Shown here: piece after piece, positions 1-14,768 of the stretch | How positions within the stretch are numbered: position 1 is the stretch's first letter | Layout: every line of letters begins with the position of its first letter | NCBI GenBank assembly: GCA_024362935.1 | Contig: JANCRA010000012.1 | Span: 5,828,001 to 5,892,000, forward strand | DNA: 64,000 bases | Reading direction: 5' to 3' | Origin: Setophaga petechia | Lineage: Eukaryota; Chordata; Aves; Passeriformes; Parulidae | Made by a program: the position numbers and the translations under genes | Notes under the pieces: model-generated | What the model was told of the DNA's origin: nothing | Databases searched by the model: none | What the model saw: only the letters and a program-made list of their open reading frames with translations

Positions 1-3000
1 AATAAAGTGCTAGATATAGTCCTGTCCCTAAACACCAGGATCTAGCATGCAGAATCTACTGTGACACATTGACCACATCTGTACAGAACTACCACGTGTA
101 ACTAATTCTAATTTAGAATGCATAAATGAAAAGTGACAGAAAAACCTGTGGATGTTTAGCCTGTATATGCTAAAGATATGAGTACACATAAATAATTAAA
201 ATCTAGCCTTGCCGTTAGACACCTGTTTCTTGAAGCATATTAAAAATTAAAGGAATACTATGGATGACAGAAGGAAATGGCATGTTTGCACAGGAGCAGT
301 ATGACAGTAACAGGAAAGCAAATGAGTTTTTAATTCCAATGGGCTGCACTTAGTTTAGCCAAAACTTGTTTTTGGTAATTTAGTGGAGTATACTAATTCT
401 TCTGTGGGCTGCTTTTTAATAACTTTAAATATTGACCCTTCAGACGAGCGAATTAACTACTTATCTCTCATTTAAGTACTTAGGGAAGTTTCTATCACAG
501 TAAGCTTCTTTTCATGCTGTGGAAAATATGTATTGTGTTTGTTTTAACAGAGCAATATTACTATTCAATATGTGTAAACCCTGGAATGTAAATATTAAGA
601 TTTCTATTAACTGTGACTAATCAATAGGAAGATACACAATGATGCAGACACTATGTGTGTGCCACTTACCCACAGATATGAATTCTCCAAACTCTTACCA
701 GAGCTAATCCCTGGACAACCTCTGTGTTTGTGCAATGATACATTGCATGGGAGCACTGAAGGATCAGGCACCAAAGCTGAATGCAGTCTCTTCAAAAGAC
801 TGCTTGAATCACTGGTGTGAGATCTTGTGACCCTTACGCCCTTTTTCTGTTTCAAAAATCCCTCAATCCCTGGTTCCACTGGGGTTCAGCTTTGACAGGC
901 AACAAGGGGTGCCTGTAGGGGTTGAGTCTCTCCTTCATGGGCTGAGGGGTGTGATTAGGAAGCTGGTCCAATCTTGCGTGCAGGGAGACACAAACCCTCC
1001 CTTCAGGGGCTACTCAAAGGACTGCTCAGATGAGTACTCCAGCAGACACACTCAAAAAACAAAGAGAGGTCCCTGACATACAGCCTAGGCATTCTATTTT
1101 GGCCATCTCTGCTGAGGCTTAATCAATTTACAAATGCACTTAGTGATTTTTATCAACAAGTGTACAGAAATCCTAGTAAATCTGCCTGCATAATATAGCT
1201 GACATCTTCTCTATAGGTGCTAAAGCCTAAGGAGAGTCTTGTTCTTTCTTTTTCTGACTCCTCTTCTTGTTGTTCCCAAATATTATTCAATTTTCCAGCA
1301 CTGAAAATGTATCAGATATTCAGGGTAGGATTAAATTTATAGATTAAGATGGCCAAATCCAGGTTTAAATTTTAAAGCAGTTCCACAGACACACAGACAG
1401 GCACACATCAGTAGGCAGAATGGCAACCCCTGCCAGAGAACAAAGAGTAAAGCCAAGAGAAAGGTTTCAATAAACGAGAACCCCAAGAATTATGCCTGAA
1501 ATCTCTATTTCCTTTTGAGCTATGAATGAGAGGAGGGCTACAGGGAGTTCAGCTAAGGTGTTGTTCTTCACATCTCCCTGACATGCACCTAACTCTGCAT
1601 ATCTCACCTAAAGGTTTTAATTTCCACAAGTTAGGGAATATTTCACTTCTTTACAGACATTAAATATCACTAGAAGAGAAGGTCTCCAAATACTCCATTT
1701 TCAACATAATTTTTACCATTTATTTTTCCCTCTTGGATCTTCTTGCTCCATTACTACAGAGAAATGCCAGTAGCATGTGGGAAACTTGCAGGTTTCAGTT
1801 TTGGAGAGAGATTGCAAAAAAAAAAAAAAATTAAACAAATGCATATCCTGTGCTAGTGCTACACCTTCTGTCTTTACCCACATGCACAGGAATGAAATTA
1901 CTGCTTATCTTCAAGCTTGATAAAACACACCAGTAAATATATATAGATTTTCTATATTTAACTGCAGCAGAATCTCAAGAATATTTATTATTAAACCTAA
2001 ATGTTCAAGTCCCTAGAAATGGAAATTTCCAGTTTAAAAAAATGTAATTCCAGCCTTAAATTAAGTCTTTCCTAGACGTTTTTATCCAAAGTAAAAACTT
2101 TTCCAATTTCTGAAAAAAAAAAAAAAAAAAAAAAATCTGCTGCCTCTTGTGTTTTTTGTGAAATGCAAAGAAGGCAAAAGTAGCAGAAATACATCCTTGA
2201 GACATCCCTCTAGACTTTTTTAGATCTTTGGCAAAAGCACCAGACAAAGTTTGCAGTCAGGAAATGTCAGTGGTATCTGATTATCGCCTCCCACTGCCAC
2301 ATGTATTGTTACTTGTCTTTTTGCTGAGCCAAGTGGGAAATGCAAATATTTATTTTTTATCTAAAAAACCCAGGATATGCAATTTCTCTTTTTATATCTA
2401 TGCAATGGACTAATGTGTTCTAAAAGAAAAATTTAACACAGAGAGACAATTCACCCTGTTGGCTTGCTGAATTTCTCCATTTATTATGAGCCAAGGAAAG
2501 AAATTCTTGTAAAGAGTTTTGTATTTTTCATAGCATTGTTACAGCCAGTCTTGTTTGCTTTACTAGATTCCTTATCTCTCAAAAAATTTCAAGACATAAC
2601 AAAATGGGAACAGAACCTTATAGCTATATCAGCTTCTTTTGAAATAGATATACTGCACAAAAAGATCAGTGAAAATTATGAATCAAATCATATCCTTAGA
2701 GGGATGATCAGAGAGGGAACCCTGAAATTCTAGCAGACAATTCTAAAACTTCCTAAAACTTCTTAAAATGTCTTCCTAAAACTTTCAGTATTGTCTCTAT
2801 TTTCCATGATTACTTACGGTTTCCTTGTATAGTATAAGCTGCTCTCCTACCAGGAGTATTTAAAAAAATAATCATTCTATGTGCTTCCTATATGCTCTAT
2901 GTTAGAAAAACATAATAATAAGTTACTGAAAATTCTGACAAGCCCTCAGGAATGTATTCTGACTTTATAAATGCATGTTTGATTTTGGCAATGCAATGCC

Positions 3001-6000
3001 TATGCAATTAAGATAAATGAGATAATCATGTGGTTAGAACAGATCACATTGAAACTTTAATTGTAGATATCACACAACCCAATAACAAGTTTCTATTCCA
3101 AATGGAGCAGACTAATAGATGAATAAGAAGGTTCCCAAAAACTCAGTAGCAGTGCAGTCATGAACAGCAATATTGCAGCTCTTTATTGGTTTCACACTGT
3201 GAAAGCCACTAACTTTCAATTTTGTGATGTTATTCAACACAATTTGATCAGCTATTTTATGCCACTGTGGATAACAACAACAAAAGATATAAGAGAAGTA
3301 ATAAAATAAGAATTTGTTAAAGTCAACCGCCTTGTCCCATTGTAGAGAGGATAGGATGAGAAAGAGGCAGTAAGATTCAAAATTGTCAGGCTATTAAAAA
3401 AAATTCATTTTGCTCTGCTTATGCCAATGAGAGCAAAATGAAAGAATTAAGCAAGACAGCATGTTTTTCAGTAATTGAAAAAATACATAGTTCCATAAAG
3501 AAAAAAAGTCAAAGAATAAATGCTATATTTAAATTATAGTATCTAGAAATTTCTTCTCTTTTAACTCCTCAGGTGTGAGTCTGAGGACATGTTCCATGCT
3601 GACATAAGAATAATCCAATGATGTAACCTATACGTGTTTTTCATGTTTTGTAGTTTCTGCTATTGATTTTTTAAAAATATATTAATTTTTCTTTGTATTT
3701 GCTTAAGATATGCACTAAAACAAATACATATAAGATGTAATTTTCATCTCTTTTGACTACATGTTTACAAATCTTTCAAAGATTTGGAAAAAACACAGGA
3801 TAATGTTTTTTAATTTTGTTTTTCAGTAGATAAAACAAAACAAACCCACAAAAACAATAACAAAAAACCAACTAAACAAAAAAATACCAAAAAAAAGGCA
3901 AACCAAAACAATCCAAGATCAATAAAATCCTGAAATGTTTCTTTATATAGATACTACTGATATATTTGATTCCTACACTTGTGGTACAATATTTACCACT
4001 CAATGAACGAAAAATGTAAGAGAGCAACTCTCTTTCCATAAAGTTCCTCAACATTCAACTAGCAAAAAGTTATTAGCAAGAGTCTGGTGTTTTATTTAAA
4101 ATGGTTTAATACAGTGTTCACCACCAAAACCTTTTAAAGATATATTGGTACCACACACTCTGAGAGTCCCCTCAGGCACTTACAGAAAGTAGACCTCATA
4201 AAGAGATTTATAGCTGAAGAGTTACTTTTTTCACAGAGAAAGAAACAGATGCGTAAAATCATATGATACATATAATCAAAAGCAAATTTCAAATACCTAG
4301 GCTAAGCTAATATTAATGATGCTACACTATTAATTACCTGAGTTATTGTCAGAAAATTTGTATTAAAAATACGTGCCCTTACAAAAGTCACTTTATTTCC
4401 ATCTAATCTACCCACATATACACTCAAACTAGCAAAATAATATTAACTTTGTGACTTTGTAGTTCATGTAGGTTATATTACATAAATAAACTTGTAAAAG
4501 TGAAGCTTCACTGGGAAGTTTTAAAAACCAAACCAAGCAAAACAAAAACTTCCTTTCTATTGTACACAGGTTATCCCCAAAAAGTCAAAGGTAAACACAA
4601 CCAACCTTGTCAAACCTAAAACAGACTATGGAAATAATAGAGCAAATACAAAAACTTTATGAAAAATCCAGTTCGCATCCCTGTCATCCAACAACACAAA
4701 TAGAAAAAATATATCAATTATGTCTTAAAGGATCTTATTTAATAACTCAGCGTGCTGCTCATTGTCTTAATGTTAGAGGAATCTTTGTAGAACTGCAACT
4801 CCTTTCAATTTGTCCAGACACATGATAGTTAATAAGATTATTGCAAATTTTTACAACAGAAGTCAAACAACTCACCCAGAACCATCCACTGATTCCTGTG
4901 TCTTCATATACTATGCTGTATTCTTGTCTCATCAGAATCCAATAATTTTCAGTAATGCATTATCAGAAAATTTTAAAAAAGGGAAAAAAAAAAAAAGGCG
5001 GTATGTCCCCAGGTACCTTACAAGGAAATTTATGAAAAATTAGCCTCTTACAAAAAATCAATATTTCTAAACCACATAGACAAACTGATAGCAGGTAAGT
5101 TTGCCAATGTTGATTTGACCTTCTGTTTCCCTCTGGAATTAATACTCCTTTCAGAGAGAAGCAAATATAGCCACTTGGGCTATTCAAAAGGGTCATGTAC
5201 TTATGTTATGACAGGCATTGATTACAGTATTTTGATAAGTCAGCTAATGAAATAGCACTAAAATGAGCTTGCAGTGGAAGCCTGCCAAGGTTCTATTTAG
5301 AAAACCACATCCAGATATATCAAAAACTCTTTATAGATTAATGAAAACAAAACAAAAAAAATTGGCAATATATTAATTGTGTTCAAAATTAAATTCTCCA
5401 ATTAAATGGAAAGAACTGCACTTTGCTTCTCCACATATTCTCATTTTAGTTTCAAAAATAACTCCCTGTCTGAAAGGCAAATGGGAGCTAGTAAAATGCC
5501 CTTAAGAAAAAAAAGGAGCATTCTTGGAAACTTCTACAAAGTGCAAACATACCAAGTACGTGCCATCTAACAGAGCTCTGCTCCCAGGTTTATGATTCAA
5601 ATTAACCCACTGATACCATGACATCCCAAAATAAATGGCAATAAAACATGAGAAGGAATTTACATAGAAAAACTAGTCCAAGAAGGAATAAAGGCTTCAT
5701 TCACTGGGACTACAGTCTAATCCCAAATTCAGTGTAAAAAAACTTTATTTCTCTGATTTGCTTCTGAAAACACAGGTCCCAAGCACAGTACATCATTTCA
5801 AGCCATGGAAACTTTTATACCTTTTCAGTATGGACTCTACTTCCAGTAGAGAGTAGATGCATCTCTAAACCACACAAAACCACAACAATATCTGGCATGG
5901 ATGCAACTTCTTGGCAGATATAGAGTACACAAACTAATTTCACATTATTACTCTAGAACAGGTTCAAAACTGTGAATAGCTGCAGATGTTGGCAATGCAT

Positions 6001-7962
6001 TCACCCCGATACACACCTACTAGTTTAATTAAGAATTTTTTAATGATTCATATACAGTCCACTGTAACTCCTTGGAAATGTTACATACTTTGAAAATATA
6101 ACTGTCTCATAAAAATATTAAGTATTAGCTGTAAAGCAGACTGCATTGAACATGAATTATGATATCCTTTAATTCTTGAGGGCCGCAGAAATAAAAGTCT
6201 AATATAAAAAGCTCAGCTAAATCAATCTCAAACAATGGCATAATCATCCTCCTGTTCTTCTTCAACTCCATTCTTCTGCATTAATATCCACTTCACTTCT
6301 TTTTTCAGCCCTCCTCTTAATATATACTTAGGTCTATAGCCAGGATATACACTGCTCTCTGGAAGAACCTTCAGAGGCAACCAAAAAGTCAGTCCCACTG
6401 TTCACGCTGCATAGCTGCAGTGCATCTTCAGGAGATTGCCCACCTCCAAGGTCCATCCTTGTTTCCAATTAACACACCCCTAAAACCCTGGAGAGAACAC
6501 CACATAATATGCTTTCCACTACAGCACGTGCAACTAGTAGTTTTTTTTCTGTACAGACAAGCTGCATTGATCCAGAAAAAATATTAATGGAAGCGTGGCA
6601 GAACCCCCCACACAATCAAAGCACATAAGCAAACACAGCCAGAAAAGCCAGACCTGGCCAGGTTTCCTACAGGCAGATTTTTTTAGACGGAGAACCAAGA
6701 TTAGCTCAGACCACACTGCCCTTGCTCTCTCTGCACTGGAAAACCACTCACCAGAGCATACAGAACCTGACTCATGTGGAGATAACCAGGAGTATTTCCA
6801 CCAGGCCACAGAAAACATTGCTATGAAAGAATACTGAGGCACATCACAATTAGAGGAACATCAGCGACCATCCAAGGAGTATCTGGGAATACTCTAGCAC
6901 TTGCAGTGAACCAACATAGGCAGCCAAGCACTTAAGGGAGCTTCACTGTCTCCACGTCCACAGTGATATTTACTTCTCCTCTCTGCTGACAGTACACCCT
7001 CACAAGCTGTCCCTATCCAGGGTCTACAGGAAAGGGAAAGCACCAAAAGAGGAAATCAAAGAAGCTCCTTAGATTGTCAGTAACTAAACAGTCAAAACAG
7101 CAGCAGTGGGAAAAGGGGGGAAGCAGTTGCTTGGAAGGTACCTGGAAAATGTCAGTTTTATTAACTGTAATAAAAGGGTAGATATCTTCTCAGGACAGGA
7201 TGGGTTGAACACTTTCTTTTAAAGGCAAATCTTCAGCTGTCAAAGGCCCAGTCTCTGGACAACAAATGGCTCAAGGATGTGGCTCAAGAACTTTTGACAC
7301 TACAATTCATGAGAATTTGGTTGCGTAAGAAAAACCAGCAAAGCAGGTAGGTATCGTCGCAAGATACATGTTCAATTCATATATATCCCCGGGGGGAAAA
7401 CAAAAACAAAACCAAAAACCAAACAAACAAATTTTTAAAATTATAAAAAAGAAAAACAAATAACACCTAATATTCCAGGCAAAACTCAGACAGGTAGAAG
7501 ATATTGCCAGTGATCAACAAGATCATGAAGTGAACATTGGATTTGGTCAAGGATGTTTCTGATATGCATGCATCAAGACTGTAATGATTCCTGAGACAGC
7601 AACCAGGGGAAATAGTACTGTGTAGAGGATGAGCTGTAATGACAATGATACCCATGCAGACTCACTGCAGAACTGCTGTGCTACAGACTGGCACAAGCCT
7701 GGTTATGGCGAGTTTCCAGAGCACAATTCCTTTCTGCTTCTGGGCTCTGATTCAGAACTAGAAACAAATGTGCAACCTTCCCTCATGTCAAGGGCAATTA
7801 ATCACAAAGAGCCACCAAGGTTATCTTGCACGTTTAAAAATTATCAGTCAGTGGGCGGTTATTTCATGTCTGATCCCAAAGAGTTTGCCAGAAATATGGA
7901 CAGCCTGTAACACAGTCACAAAGTTTTACAGTGCTGTGCAAGACTCTAGAGATCAATATGGC
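1..7962. other. AT-rich intronic sequence, no gene recognised
   Basis: It contains a 23-base A run at 2113-2135, an A-run near 1816, and an A/C-rich low-complexity stretch at about 3838-3915. Two moderately GC-richer patches (about 640-1100 and 6220-7150) have no repeat family I recognise. Open frames here are short and lack splice or family support. Confidence 0.6.
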
Positions 7963-8985
7963 TGTGGTGGGTTGACCTTGCCTGGATGCCAGGTGCCCAC
8001 CAAAGCCACTCTGTCACTCCCTGTCTCAACCAGACAGAGAAAATAGAAAATGGCTCATGGGTTGAGATAAGGATAAGGAGAGCTCACTAAGCAGTCACCA
8101 TTACATGTAAAACAGACTCATCTTAGAGAAAATTAATTTAATTTACTGTCAATCAAATCAGAGGAGGAATTTAAGAAATAAAACCAAATCTTTAAAATAT
8201 CTTCCCTTCACACCACCCTTCTTCCTTAATTTTGCTCCCCATTTTCTCTGCTTTCTACCCCTGAGTTGCGCTGCTGGATGGAAAACGGGAGCTGCTGTCA
8301 GTTCATCTCAAATTTTCTCTGCTGGACCTTTGTCCTCAGGGAGAGGACTCCTTACACTCTTCCCCTGCTCCAGTGTGGGATGTTTCCCACAGAAAATAGA
8401 TCTCCACAAACTTCTGCAATGCGTATCCTCCCCACAGGCTGCAGTTCTGCAAAAACTGCTCAAGAAAGAGTCTCTTCACGGGGGACAGTTCTTCAGAACA
8501 GTCTCTTGTGGGGTCACACAAGTCCTGCCAGAAAACCTGCTCCAGTCTGGGCTCCTACCTCCACGCATTCACAAGTTCTGCCAGGAGCCTACTCTAGCAC
8601 AGAGTCACAGCCTTTCCCACAGAGTCACAGCTTCCTTTGGTCAGCCACCTTCTATGGCTGCAGGGGAATGTCTGCTCCACTGCCTGTAGCACCTCCACCC
8701 TCCTTCTTCACTGACCTGGGTGTCTCCAGGACTGTTTCTCTCACATATTTCCATTCCTCTCTTCTACAGCTGCAATTTACCTCTGTGCAGTAACTTTTTC
8801 CCTCCTTGACAATGCCCAGAGGTGCTACCTCCATCACTCATGGGCTCAGTCCTGACCAGCAGCAGGTGCACCTTGGAGCCAGCTGGCCCTGGCTCTGTTG
8901 GACACAGGGGAAACTTCCTGCAGCTTCTCACAAAAGCCTAGCAGCAACCCCCACTACCAAATCCTTGCCATGCAAACCCAGTGCA
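7963..8985 (-). mobile_element. Avian endogenous retrovirus LTR, near full length
   Basis: The block runs from TGTGGTGGGTTGACC to AAACCCAGTGCA. Read on the minus strand it has the TG...CA ends of an LTR and a TAAATTAAATTAAT poly(A)-signal region near 8125-8160. It carries the repeated CTGCTCCAG / CCCACGG / TGCAG modules characteristic of a common bird LTR family, which I recognise from memory but cannot name with certainty. The same family recurs inverted at 26243-27200. No matching target-site duplication is visible at its ends. No internal retroviral region adjoins it, so it is most likely a solo LTR. Open frames inside it are artefacts. Confidence 0.8.
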
Positions 8986-10062
8986 ACTACCCATGATATA
9001 AGCTGGGCAGAACAGACAGCTGCTGGCTTGATTCCTGCTCCACCTAGCCCTTTTCTTCCATTGCTAACACTTGATTGGCTTACACTATGATTGCAATAAC
9101 AAAAATGATGCCAAGCTGCACCAGTTATCAGATCTCCTGAGAACTGCATGACTCAAGGGTTGTACAGAGTAGGTCAAGAGCAGCACACCTAAGAAAGCCT
9201 TCCAGTAAATCTTGTTGGAGTGGTGCCATCCTTGAAAGTATCAGCTGGACTTCCAGTAAAGACATCAGAACCATTCTACAGTCTATGTACCTGAATGATG
9301 AACAAACACTCCAGGATGAGACACTATCATTAGCATCATAGACTTCTAGGGTATACTTTTAAGTAACCAAAACAAGTAGAGCCACAAATTCTAGGTGAAT
9401 CCCTAAACCTACAGCCTCTAACTGCATATGCATTCTTTATGCTCCAGTGCTCCTTAGACTCTCTTTAGTAGACAGCATCTGATAGCACTAATTTCTCTCA
9501 TCATAAATCATAGCAGAAGAGCAAAATCAGAGCCCAACCATTTCAACTGACTTGTGTTCTACTTTTAGCTCCACATAGGCCTCCCATGGACAACTAACCT
9601 GCATATGTTGTAATTTAAACTCTCAAAGCATTATAATAAAAAAAAAAAAAAAACATACGCCACTTCAAAGGGTATTGTGATAATTAGTTCATTCATTATA
9701 AAGTATTATGAATTTTTCAAAAGAGGAATGTTGCAGAAATATATTTTACTGCCATGAAACTATAACAATCTTACAGGACAAATATTGACAAAGTACAGAT
9801 AGGTTTATGACCTTCAAGTAAATAACTTTTATTTTTGATCTTGGCATTTTTATGGATCTTATCACTGTAAAGTCTGAACAACTCACAAATACTAATTAAC
9901 TGGGACTTCTTAATTAATCTCCCTGCTTACACAAGGGAAACCCTAGACCCAATCCAATCTAAGTTCTCCTTTAACACTGGATGAGTCAGAAGAAAGGAAG
10001 GACAAAGCACAGTATGTAATGTTGATACTCACTGACCTAATACATTCTTCCAAGAAGGCTGT

Positions 10063-10112
10063 GAGAAATGGAGCAATCTCTGAATTAGAGAAATGGAGCA
10101 ATCTCTGAATTA
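10063..10112. repeat. Perfect 25-bp tandem duplication
   Basis: Positions 10063-10087 and 10088-10112 are identical 25-base units, starting GAGAAATGGAGC and ending CTGAATTA. The head-to-tail arrangement suggests a recent replication-slippage duplication. Confidence 0.9.
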
Positions 10113-13100
10113 TCTGAACTCATACACAAGGTCTCATGGTGCCATACGTGAAACATTTATAATCCCCTCAGCAGTGGGTCTGAATGCTCTATACTGTGTG
10201 CACAAGCAATAAGGCTTCAACTTGTAAAACAAGCAATGTTAATATATTCAATGCTCATTCCCTTGAACCCGACTGTTTCTTGAAACATTTGTAGCAAAGG
10301 ATCATTGATTTAAAAAACCCAAACAACACAGTAATACAAACCTATCTAACAGATCAAAGTATTTCTTGCTAATAGCAAGACTGTACCAATCTGTCTGATT
10401 CTTGCACATGCTTCACTGAAACTACAAAGTAAGCACTGGTGCAATCACTCTGTTTCATTAAGCTGCTGAAAAAAAATCTGTAAGCATATATAACACAAAC
10501 AATTATCAGGTGACTACAACAATGCTTAAAGTCTCATCGCTTTCATTCTAGTTTTGAAGGAAAAAAAAACAGAGAGATGGAGAGGTTTAGTTAATTGAAA
10601 AATAGTGATTTTCTATCTACAGTGTAGTTATATTAACTAAGAAAAAAAATGCTATTTACTAAGCCAGTCAATATGCATTTTCACTGAAGAATATAACAGA
10701 TCTCATCTACTTTTGGTTCACATTTGGTTTGGTTTGGCTTTGTAACATTTGGACACTTCAGTCTCTTCCCTGTTTTGAACAGCAAGGGAAGTGAAGGGAC
10801 TGATCCTACAAACAAATTACTTTCGTGCCAAACTGCAGCTAATATTTCAACAAGGAATAGAAATGAGTGATGAAATAACTTCTTTTGAATATTGAAAAAT
10901 TAAATATATATAGTTATATAATGAAAATATTCCTTCTTTTGCTTTTTAAACATAGGATACGTGGACTGCTTGCACCTGTCTCTTTGAACACAGACCCTTT
11001 TCTCTGCTCTTTCTGCCCTCTTTATTCAGATATTGAAGTCAATAACAGTTTAATTGACCTGCCCCTGTCGTATCTTTCTCTTAGCATGATATGTACAGAT
11101 ATTTTTAGGGCAGAGCCTTTGGTGACAGAAATATTGTTTCTATCAATCTGCAGAGCATAACTAATATAAAACAACATAATCATGTGAAATAATGTCTAGG
11201 AAGGATAGGTATGACAAGCTTGGAATGCAGTATTTACTAGGGGGAAAAAAAGAAAAATAAATACATTACAAATTTTCTAGGTGTATTGTCAGTGTCAAAG
11301 CAACACAAAAGTTAAACACAGAGTTTCTAGATACCACATACAGCTCAACCAAGCACAAAAGCAGGAACTGAAGGATTGATACATGTCCTTGCAGATAGAG
11401 TTTTGAAGTCCTTATTGCATGAGATGACACAAGGGCGAGAATTTAACATTACCATTGCTGAAAGCTCTGAGAAGCAGAGGGCCTCCTCTTCCCCCTCAAA
11501 GCCTGTGTCCACACATGAAAATGGCACTTCATGAAACAAAAATACCAGCATGCTGGATGCCACTGTGCAGCCTTATCAGATACAAATCCCTTCTCTGAGG
11601 AACACAAACTGCACCCATTCTCTCAATGGAACTGAAAGCAGTGTTTTTACTGAATTGCATGCTCTGGCTTTGGGGTGGGATGGCATGCAGTCCTGAGGAT
11701 ACTCTCTCAAAGCAGAGCTGCCCATGAGGTGAAGTTAAAGGAGTGCTGCAGGACAGCATATGCACCCCAAACAAGAAGATCCCCTGTACAGACATGTAAC
11801 CATGACAAATTATAAACCGCCCATTTTGCTGCATTATCCCAGCTATTCCCAGCTGGACGCTGAACAAGGCACTTGTGCCTACACCAAAGCAGGGCAGAAA
11901 GGGGGCTGTTGTCCTCATAAGTCCACCAGAGAATGTTTCCTGCAATGAATATCTAAGACAAAGAAAGGACGAGCAATCATCAAGTTTTGGACAAAAGTTT
12001 CTGCTCCTTAGTAATGACAACATTAAAGTCATTTGTGATAATACTCAACCCTTTTTTATAAAGTCCAGAAAATATTCTGTTCCAAATCACAAAACCCTAT
12101 TCTCTAAATCACCCATTTGCCTAAAAACAAACCTTCCATTAAAATCAAAGAGTTGTAAAAAGTTATCTGCTGGTTCAAGCATCTTCGTCTGGATTTTTTT
12201 TTACTGGAAATTGTGTGGGGTTTTTTCAAAACAATTTAATAGCAGGGGTCCCTCAGTTCTTAGATTGAACATCAATGGTAAAATAAGAAGGTGAAAACTC
12301 TTACAATGTTCTATTACAACCCCTTGTAGGTTTATTTCCAGCTAGTGAAAAGATAGCTACAATTTCATTTGCATACAATGAAATCATCTATCAGGTCTAG
12401 TTTAAAAAGATGGTGACAAACTCTGCCTTGCTCTCTCCAGTTGGTTGCATTACATGCAATTCCTATTCCCATCCAATATTAACCAATGAGATATTCCTGA
12501 CAGGTAGTACCACTCTTTTCCACATACTCCATGACATTGCATACCCTTGTTTAGAGCATCTAACAAGGCAAAGCTAACTAAAAGATGGCTGACAAGCTCC
12601 ATATTTTCATGACAGAACACAAGGACAAATCCTGTTACACTTCATGTGCATGTTCACAGCTGGCACACTGTCAAGGGGCATTGTAATATGAATTAAGGTC
12701 AGCATATGAATCACAGTGTCAGTGCATGCACAGCTGGACTCTTAAACAGACTCATGCAAAAGATTCATGTCTTCACACAGAACCATATCTACTAGTTTAT
12801 TTTTTCAAAACAGACAACCAAAACAGCAGAACTAACATTAAAGGGGCTTTCTTTGCTTGATACTGCCCCCTGTGAATGCAATTTTTGAACACAGAGAGTA
12901 AATTGGTACCATTCTCAGATTATTTAGTATCAGATCTATATATAGAAAGATCCTTCCCCACATAAATCATTTTTTTTCCCATGGAGTACAGAAGAACCCG
13001 GGTCTGTCAGCAATTCTTTCAGGTGTTCCAGACAATTGATGGTATCTTGGATTACATTTTAGCAGCTGCCCTGCCAGCCTCAGTCCCTGGCAAGAGGACC

Positions 13101-14079
13101 ATAAAGGCCATGAAGTTGATGTCTGTGGTGTAGAGGAGTAATCAAGGCCTTTGTCCACCATAGAAGATCCTGGATACATGTTTTCACTGAGGCTGGAGTC
13201 AGCTTTTCTACAAGAGTTAAATGAAGAAGGGGGATAATCTCAGTTTAATATCCTAAGTCAGTTTGTACTGTTCACCATCAAACAAAAGAAACCCTCCAAG
13301 GAGGTGAATCTCCAACCCTACTGATTTCATAGCAATGGGGCTAATTTATGAGTTTTTTCCCAGGGGCTGCTGTTTTGCTGCAGACTGTTGGCACAGCAGC
13401 ACAGCTGCAGTCAGGACCCTCAGCAGCCCTTTGCCCCGACTGCCTCATTCCCTGGGAGCAGCGTGATCCAGCCTCCTCCAAAGCCATCCCTGCTGGAACA
13501 GGGACAGGGTGATGGCTCACCTCTGCTCTTCCATCAGGCAAAATGGAGGTGCCAAACTGAAGACCATCAGGCAGTTTAGATTAAATTAACCCCCATCTCT
13601 GAAGGGCAGCCTTTCCCTCTTTCTGCTTGACAAGCAGTGTTAATATGCCAGTATATTCCAAAATTATTCAAAGCCCAGTCCTGTGCAGACTAAATACACT
13701 GAGTATTTGGTAATATTTCTTATTTAAAAACATGCCATTTGTGTTAATATCACTTTCTTCTGACTGGAATTAGTTTACACTACATTGAAAAGCCTATTCT
13801 ATTGACCAAGAAGCAGAGTAAATTGAGAAAATTAATGACATGTTGAAATAAATGACTGCTTTCTCCTCTATTAAGCACGTTGAATTTAGAAAAAAAAATA
13901 CGGATGTATGACACAAACTGTGGAGCTTGGTCTTCTTAACAGTAATACATTAAATAATTGAAAAAAGTATGCCAATTCTAAGTGGAAATGAACTTAAATA
14001 TTAAAAAAAAAAGGAAGATAACAGAACATTTATGAGCATTTGGAAATGTCCATTTTCATACTCCCAATTTTTGCATAAT

Positions 14080-14620
14080 CACACCACTTAATGAAGCTAC
14101 AGAAAGATACTGTGCACTGCAAACTAATTTATTCAGCATGTAGTTCAGCTGCAGTTCTGAGGCAGCCTTACTTCTTAGAGGATTAGAGCACAGCATTATT
14201 TTAATGTTGCTCCACAAAGACATTAATTAAACAGTATATTGATACGTTCAAAGCTGGTTGAATTTCAGGCCAAGAAAGCTTTCTAGCTATCTTTTTAAAT
14301 GTCTTTTGTTGACATTTATCAAATTCTGCAGGTTTGCTCGCTGAAACTGATAAATCTTATTTACATTTGAGGAGTTTTAACCCAGCCTGTTTGGTGGCTC
14401 AGATGAGCAGTGTTTAGATCAGTTGCACAGCTCTCCAACCTGCACAGAATTTCTTCCTGTGAGAGCTCTTGCTACTGCCAGAATTAGTCTGTGTATCCAT
14501 TTTCTATGAGCCATGTTTGTGTTAGAGAAACACACGCCAGAATCTTGTCAGCTGAACTCGCTACTTGCTGTCTAAGCACTGCTGCTGCTGCAGTCACTGA
14601 GAATATTTTGATTTGGAGGA
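14080..14620. promoter_or_regulatory. Possible conserved non-coding element
   Basis: A repeat-free stretch of balanced composition with clustered homeodomain-like (ATTAATTAAA) and E-box-like motifs (CAGCTG). It resembles vertebrate enhancer sequence in texture only; conservation could not be tested. Confidence 0.2.
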
Positions 14621-14749
14621 TAAGATTTATAGCATCTCAAGTTGGTAAATAATGAAAAAGCCATAGCATATACAAATCATCCTTGCAGGTTCTAAATTCT
14701 ATAATAGTTCTGCTTTTTTCTTTCTAAGGTTTCAACAGAAAAAAAAAAC

Positions 14750-14768
14750 AAACAAACAAACAAACCCC
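14750..14768. repeat. (CAAA)n microsatellite
   Basis: A short run of CAAA units follows an A tract. Confidence 0.7.

Noticed and set aside
6534..6842. Overlapping frames of 102 and 80 codons on opposite strands
   Set aside because: No recognisable family and the antisense overlap suggests chance.
8266..8793. A 175-codon open frame
   Set aside because: Lies wholly inside the LTR at 7963-8985 and antisense to it; it reflects repeated modules, not a protein.
11529..12032. A 167-codon minus-strand open frame
   Set aside because: No domain recognised, low-complexity composition, antisense frames nearby, and no splice signals that would place it in a gene.
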